Assembly: GCA_035524895.1 (NCBI GenBank)
Contig: DATLFI010000223.1
Location: 1-17,761, forward strand
Length of the DNA stretch: 17,761 nucleotides
Reading direction: 5' to 3'
Origin: DATLFI01 sp035524895
Lineage (GTDB): Bacteria > Acidobacteriota > Thermoanaerobaculia > Multivoradales > Multivoraceae
Part shown: positions 1 to 6,021 of the stretch, one piece after another
How the letters are laid out: each line of letters begins with the position of its first letter
Position numbering within the stretch: position 1 is the stretch's first letter
The notes under the pieces: generated by a model
What the model was told of the DNA's origin: nothing
Databases searched by the model: none
What the model saw: the letters and a program-made list of their open reading frames with translations, nothing else
Program-made: the position numbers and the translations under genes

Positions 1-12
1 CCCCCCCCCCTG

Positions 13-35
13 CCCCCCTCCCAGGGGGAGAGGGG
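13..35 (+). terminator. Terminator-like hairpin before the first gene
   Basis: CCCC (13-16) and CTCCC (18-22) pair with GGGAG (26-30) and GGGG (32-35). This leaves one C/A mismatch and a 3-base loop. A run of ten C residues precedes it. No T-tract follows, so it is at best an atypical terminator for a gene upstream of the window; it could also be only low-complexity G/C sequence. Confidence 0.3.
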
Positions 36-62
36 ACCGAGCGGCCGAGGTACCCGGGATGG

Positions 63-659
63 TTGAAGCGGGCGCTCGATCTGTCGCTCGCGGTGCCTGC
101 GTTGATCCTGCTGTCGCCGGTGCTGGCGGGTTTGGCGCTCATCGTGCGCTGGGGAATAGGTTCGCCGGTGCTGTTCCGGCAGGAGCGGCCCGGGCTCGGC
201 GGGCGACCGTTCACGATGCTCAAGTTCCGCACGATGACCGACGCGCGTGACGAACAGGGTGAGCTGCTGTCGGACGAAGCGCGGCTCGAGGCGATCGGCA
301 GTTTCTTGCGTCGCGCCAGTCTCGACGAGCTGCCGGCCTTGTGGTGCGTGGTCCGTGGCGATATGAGCCTGGTGGGTCCGCGTCCGCTGCTGATGCAGTA
401 CCTCGAGCGCTACTCACCCGAGCAGGCGCGGCGCCACGAGGTCAAGCCGGGCATCACCGGTTGGGCGCAGGTCAACGGCCGCAACGCGATCTCGTGGGAG
501 CAGAAGTTCGCCTGCGACGTGTGGTACGTCGATCACCGGAGTTTGTGGTTGGACCTGAAGATCCTGGCGCTGACGGTGTGGAAAGTCGTGCGCGGCGAAG
601 GTGTGACGGCGGCGGGTCACGCGACGATGCCGGAGTTTCGAGGGGAGGGGCAAGGATGA
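63..659 (+). CDS. Small phosphoglycosyl transferase (bacterial sugar transferase, PglC-like)
   Basis: This 198-residue protein belongs to the bacterial sugar transferase family (PF02397), the monotopic phosphoglycosyl transferases that move a sugar-1-phosphate from a UDP-sugar to undecaprenyl phosphate at the inner membrane. The N-terminus has a hydrophobic re-entrant helix (about residues 5-29). It is followed by KFRTM (54-58), LDELPALW (87-94) with the Asp88-Glu89 dyad expected for catalysis, GDMSLVGPRP (99-108) and VKPGITGWAQVNGR (127-140). The length matches the minimal PglC form, without the extra membrane domain of WbaP-type enzymes. TTG at 63 is chosen because the conserved N-terminus begins there. 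The reading frame is open to the window edge, so an upstream start is possible, and the out-of-frame ATG at 59 is rejected. The PglD/PglE/PglF-type genes downstream suggest a bacillosamine-like substrate, which is an inference. Confidence 0.9.
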   Translation: MKRALDLSLAVPALILLSPVLAGLALIVRWGIGSPVLFRQERPGLGGRPFTMLKFRTMTDARDEQGELLSDEARLEAIGSFLRRASLDELPALWCVVRGDMSLVGPRPLLMQYLERYSPEQARRHEVKPGITGWAQVNGRNAISWEQKFACDVWYVDHRSLWLDLKILALTVWKVVRGEGVTAAGHATMPEFRGEGQG

Positions 660-742
660 GGCCCTCCGATTTCGTGGACCTTGAGGTGGGCCAAACGGGG
701 GGTGCCTGCGGGACGGTCTTAATCATGCCTTCACGGTTCGAG

Positions 743-748
743 TAGGAT
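743..748 (+). promoter_or_regulatory. Candidate -10 element (TAGGAT) for the YLDP gene
   Basis: GTAGGAT lies in the gap after the sugar transferase and matches the TAGNNT hexamer seen before several other genes here. Transcription would start near 755. That excludes the ATG at 747 as a start and favours ATG 792, with a leader of about 37 bases. No convincing -35 is visible. Confidence 0.4.
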
Positions 749-791
749 GGAAGACACGTCGACAAGACGGCCGACCGAGCCCTCGTTCGTG

Positions 792-1031
792 ATGAGCAAC
801 CCCTCGTCAGTTCCCGATCGCGCCTTGCCAGTGGCCGCCTGCCTCGTCGGCCTCCTCGCCGCTCCCGGCACGGCGCACGCCTACCTCGATCCCGCCTCGG
901 GCAGCATCCTGCTCCAGGTCGTGCTCGGCGGCATCGCCGGTGCGGGTCTGCTGGTGAAGCTCTACTGGCACCGGCTGCTGCAGGTGGTTGGGCTGCGTCG
1001 GCCCGAGGCCGATGACCGGCGCGAGCCCTGA
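792..1031 (+). CDS. Small secreted/membrane protein with a YLDPxSGS motif
   Basis: A protein of about 79 residues. From ATG 792 it has a signal peptide with a hydrophobic core and an AHA cleavage motif. The mature N-terminus then reads YLDPASGSILLQ, followed by a Gly-rich hydrophobic helix and a basic K.YWHR tail. Short proteins with this YLDP(G/A)(T/S)GS signature recur in exopolysaccharide loci, often near phosphodiesterase or methyltransferase genes; their function is not established. An in-frame ATG at 747 would add 15 residues, but it overlaps the proposed -10 element and would give an overlong signal-peptide n-region. The 3' end overlaps the next gene by 20 bases, which suggests translational coupling and a shared role. 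Confidence 0.75.
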   Translation: MSNPSSVPDRALPVAACLVGLLAAPGTAHAYLDPASGSILLQVVLGGIAGAGLLVKLYWHRLLQVVGLRRPEADDRREP

Positions 1032-2418
1032 GCCCGGTTCCTACCGCGACCGCGAGAGCCGGGTCTTCTACTCGGGCGGCGAAGTCTTCCGCGCGCTCTC
1101 GGGGGAGGCGTGGCGGCAGTGGACTGCGCTGCGCGATCGTTCGTTCTTCCGGGCGGCAACAGCCGATGGGAAGGTCGTCGCCACCCGCGAGGCCGATCCG
1201 ACTCCCCCTTTGCCGCCTGACATCCTGCCGACGCCGGTGGAAGGCATCCTCCACCACGAGCGGGTGCCGTTCGTCTCTTACCCGTACGAGTGGTCGTTCC
1301 GCATGCTGCGCGCCGCCGCGCTGCTCCAGTTGGACCTCCTCGACGCGGCGCTGGCGGAGGGCTTCGTGCTCAAGGACTCCTCTGCATACAACGTGCAGTG
1401 GCGCGGAGCTCGCCCGCTTTTCGTGGACGTTGGCTCGTTCGAGGTGCTGGCTCCCGGCGATCCCTGGGTCGGCTACTTGCAGTTCTGCCGACTGTTCCTG
1501 TACCCGCTGTTGCTCAATGCTTACCGCGGGGTTTCGTTCCAACCTCTGCTGCGCGGCTCGCTCGACGGCATCGACCCCGAGACGGCGAGCCGCCTGCTGC
1601 ACGGGCGCGATCGGATCCGGCGCGGCGTGCCGACCCACGTGCACCTGCACGCCCGGCTCCAGTCCGCGCACGCGGCGGACCGCCGCAGCGCCCGCTCTTC
1701 GGTGCGCGACGCCGGGTTCTCCGCGAAGCTCATCGTCGCCAACGTGCGGTCGCTGCGGCGCCTGGTCGAGAGCCTGCGCTGGCGCGTGGAGGCGTCGACC
1801 TGGTCGGGCTATGGGACCGGGCACGGCTACGAGGAGGCCGAACGCCACGCGAAGGAGGCCTTCGTCGCCCGCGCCGCGGGGCTCTCGCGTGGGCGATTGC
1901 TATGGGACCTCGGCTGCAACGACGGCCACTTCACTCGCATCGCGGCTGGCAGCTTCTCGCACGCGGTCGCGATCGACGCGGACCACCTGACCATCGACCG
2001 ACTGTTCGAGGCGCTCGAACGCGAGGACCGCCGCGACGTGCTGCCACTGGTGGTCAACCTGGTCGACCCGTCTCCGGCGCTCGGCTGGCGCGGCCGCGAG
2101 CGCCGGACGCTGCTCGAGCGCGGCCGTCCCGACCTGGTCCTGGCCTTGGCGCTGGTGCACCATCTGGCGATCGGGGCGAACGTCCCGGTCGTCGAGTTGG
2201 TGTCGTGGCTCGCCGACCTCGGGGGCGACCTGGTCGTCGAGTTCGTGCAGCCGTCGGATCCGATGGTGGAGCGGCTGCTGTTGGAAAAGCGAGACTCGTA
2301 TCCCGACTACGAGCTGGAGAACTTTCGCCGGCGCCTCGAGGAGCGGTTCGACATCGCGTCGGAGGAGGAGCTCGCTGGGGGGCGACGCGTTCTGTTTCAT
2401 GCGCGACGGCGATGTTGA
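1012..2418 (+). CDS. NoeA-like SAM-dependent methyltransferase with kinase-like N-terminal motif
   Basis: A 468-residue protein from ATG 1012. The C-terminal half is a class I SAM methyltransferase: motif I is WDLGCNDGHF (Asp299), followed by AIDADHLTIDR and LALALVHHLAIG. The N-terminal part contains LKDSSAYNVQW...FVDVGSFEVL. There Asp122, Asn127 and Asp139-Val-Gly are spaced almost like the catalytic loop and DFG motif of protein-kinase-fold enzymes. The overall organisation recalls proteins annotated as nodulation protein NoeA in exopolysaccharide and nodulation loci. The substrate is unknown; a glycan or glycolipid is inferred from context. A TTG at 988 would lengthen the protein, but ATG 1012 is preferred because it overlaps the previous stop codon by 20 bases and follows a GAGG-like sequence. 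Confidence is high for the methyltransferase and low for kinase activity. Confidence 0.8.
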   Translation: MTGASPEPGSYRDRESRVFYSGGEVFRALSGEAWRQWTALRDRSFFRAATADGKVVATREADPTPPLPPDILPTPVEGILHHERVPFVSYPYEWSFRMLRAAALLQLDLLDAALAEGFVLKDSSAYNVQWRGARPLFVDVGSFEVLAPGDPWVGYLQFCRLFLYPLLLNAYRGVSFQPLLRGSLDGIDPETASRLLHGRDRIRRGVPTHVHLHARLQSAHAADRRSARSSVRDAGFSAKLIVANVRSLRRLVESLRWRVEASTWSGYGTGHGYEEAERHAKEAFVARAAGLSRGRLLWDLGCNDGHFTRIAAGSFSHAVAIDADHLTIDRLFEALEREDRRDVLPLVVNLVDPSPALGWRGRERRTLLERGRPDLVLALALVHHLAIGANVPVVELVSWLADLGGDLVVEFVQPSDPMVERLLLEKRDSYPDYELENFRRRLEERFDIASEEELAGGRRVLFHARRRC

Positions 2419-2441
2419 GTTGGCGCGCGGCGGGCGCGAGT

Positions 2442-2501
2442 GTCGAGGGAGGAGGCGAGGGAAGAGTCGAGGGAGGGGTCGAGGGAGGGGTCGAGGGAAG
2501 C
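2442..2501 (+). repeat. Five tandem 12-bp repeats, consensus GTCGAGGGAGGG
   Basis: The units begin at 2442, 2454, 2466, 2478 and 2490 with no indels. The third and fourth are identical; the others differ at one to three positions. The array lies in the 202-base gap between the methyltransferase and acetyltransferase genes. It is nearly all purine on the plus strand and shows no supported coding role. Confidence 0.85.
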
Positions 2502-2564
2502 ACGGTGAGCTGTGCGAGCATCTACGGTGTAGTGCGGCGGGCTCGGCATCGCGCTTCGACGGCA

Positions 2565-2583
2565 CGCGCGCGCTCGGCGCGCG
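2565..2583 (+). terminator. GC-only hairpin in the intergenic gap
   Basis: CGCGCGC (2565-2571) and GCGCGCG (2577-2583) form a perfect 7-bp stem with a GCTCG loop. No T-tract follows. It could attenuate or pause transcription between the methyltransferase and acetyltransferase, or be incidental in such GC-rich sequence. Confidence 0.25.
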
Positions 2584-2620
2584 CTTCCGGGACGGGGCCC
2601 GGCAGCTTCAGAGGGGATAG

Positions 2621-3349
2621 GTGGAGGGGGGCGGGTACTGGATCGAGAGCGAGGACGGAGTGGCACTAGAGCGTAAGGATTCGAATCAGCGCGGGCCGAT
2701 CGTGGTGCTCGGGGCGGGCGGTCACGCCAAGGTGGTGGTGGCGACGCTGTTGGCGGCGGGGTGCGAGGTGAGCGGAGTGTTCGCCGACGACTGGCAGGAG
2801 CGGGGCGACCAGCTGCTGGGCGTGCCGGTGCGCGGCGCGTTGCGGGATGCGCTCGATGCGGGCGCGCGCGGTGCTTTGATCGCGATCGGCGACAACGCGG
2901 CGCGCAAGCGGATCGCGGAGGAGCTCGAGCTGCCCTGGGCCACGGTGGTACATCCGTGGGCGTGTGTCGAGCGCGACGTGGCGCTCGGTCCGGGGACGGT
3001 GGTGTTCGCGGGTGCGGTGATCCAGCCGGCATCGCAGATCGGCGCGCACGTGATCGTCAACACCGGTGCGCGGATCGACCACGACGCGCGGATCGGGGAC
3101 TTCTCGCACATCGCGCCGGGCTGCACGTTGGCGGGCAACGTCGAGCTGCGTTCGGGTGTATTCATGGGCGCTGGCTCCACGGTGATCCCCGGCGTGAAGG
3201 TTGGTGCTTGGTCGACGGTGGGTGCGGGCGCCGCGGTGGTCGCCGAGCTGCCGGCCGGAGTGATCGCGGTGGGCGTTCCGGCACGCACGATCGGCGGCGA
3301 GCCGGTGCGACGGGTCAGCAAGCGACGTGCGGCGCGGGAACGCGCGTAG
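2621..3349 (+). CDS. NeuD/PglD-family sugar O/N-acetyltransferase
   Basis: This 242-residue protein has the PglD/NeuD layout. The N-terminal nucleotide-sugar-binding Rossmann-like domain carries VLGAGGHAKVV (about 29-39). The C-terminal left-handed beta-helix has hexapeptide repeats (about 115-225), with the presumed catalytic His155 in ARIDHDARIG and the family ending AVGVPAR. Family enzymes use acetyl-CoA to acetylate a UDP-4-amino-sugar (PglD) or sialic acid (NeuD). The aminotransferase 14 bases downstream supports the PglD role, making UDP-di-N-acetylbacillosamine or a related sugar. GTG 2621 has a GAGGGG Shine-Dalgarno 4 bases upstream. GTG 2660, preceded by GAGG, is an alternative that removes a poorly conserved N-terminal extension of 13 residues. 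Confidence 0.88.
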   Translation: MEGGGYWIESEDGVALERKDSNQRGPIVVLGAGGHAKVVVATLLAAGCEVSGVFADDWQERGDQLLGVPVRGALRDALDAGARGALIAIGDNAARKRIAEELELPWATVVHPWACVERDVALGPGTVVFAGAVIQPASQIGAHVIVNTGARIDHDARIGDFSHIAPGCTLAGNVELRSGVFMGAGSTVIPGVKVGAWSTVGAGAAVVAELPAGVIAVGVPARTIGGEPVRRVSKRRAARERA

Positions 3350-3352
3350 GCC

Positions 3353-3363
3353 AGGAGAGCTCC

Positions 3364-3366
<3 letters not shown>
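3353..3366 (+). promoter_or_regulatory. Shine-Dalgarno AGGAG and CTG start of the aminotransferase
   Basis: AGGAG (3353-3357) lies six bases before CTG 3364. The next codons read SQPRIYLSPPH, the usual N-terminus of this aminotransferase family. The frame contains no ATG, GTG or TTG between the upstream gene's conserved coding region and this point, so this ribosome binding site decides the start. Confidence 0.6.
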
Positions 3367-4500
<1,134 letters not shown>

Positions 4501-4518
<18 letters not shown>

Positions 4519-4541
4519 AGCGGCCGGGCCCCAAGGGCTGC
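4501..4541. repeat. REP-like repeat, copy 1, with imperfect hairpin
   Basis: Bases 4501-4530 match 8052-8081: the first ten and last ten bases are identical, and the middle ten align with one compensating gap pair. GCGGCC (4520-4525) can pair with GGCTGC (4536-4541), including one G-U pair. The copy overlaps the aminotransferase stop codon and abuts the transposase remnant. It could be a degenerate REP-type element or simply a weak terminator. Confidence 0.45.
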
Positions 4542-4545
4542 GGAG

Positions 4546-4805
4546 TTAGCGGAGGTCGTCGATGCGGTCGGGAAAGACCCCGGTGTAGGGAGCAGCAGCC
4601 AGTGGGCGTGGTCGGGAAGGACCGTCGCAGCTAGGGTGAGGGGGTGCTCGACGAGCGGCTCGAAGGCCGCCTCTGCGAGGGCCTTCACCTCGAACATGGG
4701 AACGCCTTCGGCTGTTCCGATGATGACGTGAACGGCCCGAGGCGAGTCGTAGATTACGGCAGGAAGCCGATTGCCGCGGCTGCGTGTCCAGGTGCGGTAT
4801 GCCAC
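4546..4805 (-). pseudogene. Truncated REP-associated (Y1/HUH) transposase remnant
   Basis: Read on the minus strand from GTG 4805, this gives RGNRLPAVIYDSPRAV, a hydrophobic beta-strand HVIIGTAEG, VPMFEVKALAEAAFEPL and then VLPDHAHWLLLP, with the H-x-H pair at residues 66 and 68. This order matches the N-terminal half of Y1_Tnp (PF01797, TnpA_REP/RAYT) proteins, which cleave single-stranded DNA at REP hairpins. A strong AGGAGG lies 11 bases upstream of the GTG. After about residue 72 the similarity stops. One frame runs antisense into the aminotransferase, and the adjacent frame ends at TAA 4546. The distal part with the catalytic Tyr helix is absent, so it cannot be active. It occupies most of the 325-base gap between the flanking plus-strand genes. 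Confidence 0.65.
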
Positions 4806-4813
4806 GGGTCGGG

Positions 4814-4819
4814 TAGCCT
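4814..4819 (+). promoter_or_regulatory. Candidate -10 element (TAGCCT) for the nucleotidyltransferase gene
   Basis: GTAGCCT lies 24 bases before ATG 4844. It would give a leader of about 18 bases containing GGAG (4833-4836) with a 7-base spacer. The same bases overlap the reverse-strand AGGAGG of the transposase remnant. No clear -35 is visible. Confidence 0.35.
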
Positions 4820-4843
4820 CCTGGTCTCTCCTGTGGAGACGCA

Positions 4844-5896
4844 ATGGACGCTCCAGATCGCGCAGACGAGTGGCGGTGGATTGGGCGGGGCTCAATGAGG
4901 TCGCTCGACACGTTTCACGAGCAAGCGGCGCGGCGCGCTGGGGCGATGCCTCTCGACCAGGCGGTGTCTTGGCTGGTGGGGCATGGACTGTTCGCGCGGG
5001 CGATCCGCGACCGCCTGCCTGCGGAGCACGCTGCGCGACTCGTAGCGGCGGCGCGGCGAAACCTGGCGAAGAACCTGAACTGGATCGACGCGTTCGCGCG
5101 GCTGGTCGACGCGCTGGGTGAGGGGCCGGAGCCGATCCCCGTTTGCCCGCTGAAGGGGATCACTTTGCTCGGCTCGGTCTATGCGCAGGAGCCGGAGGCG
5201 CGGGCCCTGGTCGATCTCGACGTGCTGGTGCCCGAGTCGCGGATCGAGGAGGCCGTGACGCGACTGGGAGAGCGCCTGGGTGTTCGCGAGCGGTCGGCCT
5301 CGGCGGCTGCGCGGCTCGACCACCACGAGCGCACTCTGGAGGGAGAGCGCCTGGTCGTCGACGTGCATTCGAGGCTGGGCGTTGGATGGGGGGACGCGAC
5401 GCGGTACGAGGCACTGGCGACGACTGACGCGGAGCTCCACGGCCGCCGCGTGCGCCGGCTTGCGGACGCCGACACGCTGGTCCATCTGCTCGGCCACCTC
5501 GTGCGTCACGGCCCGTTCTCGCGGCTCGCGTGGGCTGAGGACGCGCTGCGCATCGCCGGCTCGCCGCCGGGCGTGACCGTCGAGGCGCTGGCCGAGGCGG
5601 CGTACCGGTTGCATGCCAGGCGTGTGGTCTTGGCGGGCGTGTCGGCGCTGCGCTGGCTCTCGAGCGGGTCGTTCTACGACGGGCTCGAGGACCGCCTGCG
5701 GCCTTCGGACCGCCGTCGCGTGTCCGGCTGCGTGGCGCTGTTGTGGCGACGGCAGCGACGGGATCCGATGGGTGCACCGGCGAGCGGCTCAGTGCGACGC
5801 CTGCTGTCGGGCGTGCTGCTGGCGGACTCCGTTGCGGCGAGCGCTGCGGTGGTGTCGGCCAAGGTGCGCGCGCTGCGGGTACGGCAGGACCCATGA
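4844..5896 (+). CDS. Nucleotidyltransferase-fold protein (PF14907-like), function unknown
   Basis: A 350-residue protein resembling the uncharacterised nucleotidyltransferase family PF14907. The signature is CPLKGITLLG (101-110) followed by EARALVDLDVLVP (118-130), where Asp124 and Asp126 form the DxD expected for metal binding. VVDVHSRLG and LVHLLGHLVRHGPF follow. These proteins are frequent in exopolysaccharide and peptide-modification loci, but no reaction is firmly assigned. ATG 4844 is preferred because GGAG lies at a good distance and a candidate -10 precedes it. ATG 4895 would remove 17 residues that look poorly conserved. It sits between the aminotransferase and dehydratase genes, so a role in the same glycan pathway is likely but unproved. 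Confidence 0.78.
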   Translation: MDAPDRADEWRWIGRGSMRSLDTFHEQAARRAGAMPLDQAVSWLVGHGLFARAIRDRLPAEHAARLVAAARRNLAKNLNWIDAFARLVDALGEGPEPIPVCPLKGITLLGSVYAQEPEARALVDLDVLVPESRIEEAVTRLGERLGVRERSASAAARLDHHERTLEGERLVVDVHSRLGVGWGDATRYEALATTDAELHGRRVRRLADADTLVHLLGHLVRHGPFSRLAWAEDALRIAGSPPGVTVEALAEAAYRLHARRVVLAGVSALRWLSSGSFYDGLEDRLRPSDRRRVSGCVALLWRRQRRDPMGAPASGSVRRLLSGVLLADSVAASAAVVSAKVRALRVRQDP

Positions 5897-5912
5897 CCAC
5901 CCCTGCGGGTGG
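5897..5912 (+). terminator. Short hairpin directly after a stop codon
   Basis: CCACCC (5897-5902) pairs perfectly with GGGTGG (5907-5912) across a CTGC loop, starting at the base after the TGA of the nucleotidyltransferase gene. No T-tract follows. A second inverted repeat, CATTGC (5923-5928) and GCAATG (5942-5947), lies just downstream. It is a candidate factor-assisted terminator or 3' end stabiliser. Confidence 0.35.
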
Positions 5913-5986
5913 GCTCAGAGTGCATTGCCGCGTCGCTATATGCAATGGAATCAAGGGGTTTCGGTTATCCACGACTAGCCGGGATG

Positions 5987-6015
5987 GTGACTCGGGCGGC
6001 GCGAGTCGCTAGAGT
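5987..6015 (+). promoter_or_regulatory. Candidate promoter with -35 GTGACT and -10 TAGAGT, leaderless start
   Basis: GTGACT (5987-5992) matches four of six bases of TTGACA. It is separated by exactly 17 bases from TAGAGT (6010-6015), which is 6 bases from ATG 6022. The expected transcription start coincides with the A of the start codon. There is no usable Shine-Dalgarno. Confidence 0.55.
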
Positions 6016-6021
6016 CGAGAG

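Noticed and set aside
59..250. ATG-started frame at 59 overlapping the sugar transferase
   Set aside because: Out of frame with the conserved sugar transferase motifs and without any domain similarity.
472..1848. 458-codon minus-strand frame across three plus-strand genes
   Set aside because: Spans the ends of several well-supported genes and has no recognisable domain or promoter; treated as a shadow.
2442..2501. CRISPR-like or iteron array
   Set aside because: Units are contiguous 12-mers without spacers, and no cas or replication initiator gene is present.
1290..2669. Plus-strand frame translating the 12-bp repeats as VEGG units
   Set aside because: It overlaps the methyltransferase in another frame for most of its length and is Arg/Ala/Gly-rich. 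The repeated tetrapeptide follows only from a repeat length divisible by three.
5923..5947. CATTGC/GCAATG inverted repeat with AT-rich centre as an operator or origin-like site
   Set aside because: Only a 6-bp arm pair with a 13-base loop, a single copy and no regulator gene nearby; too weak to call.
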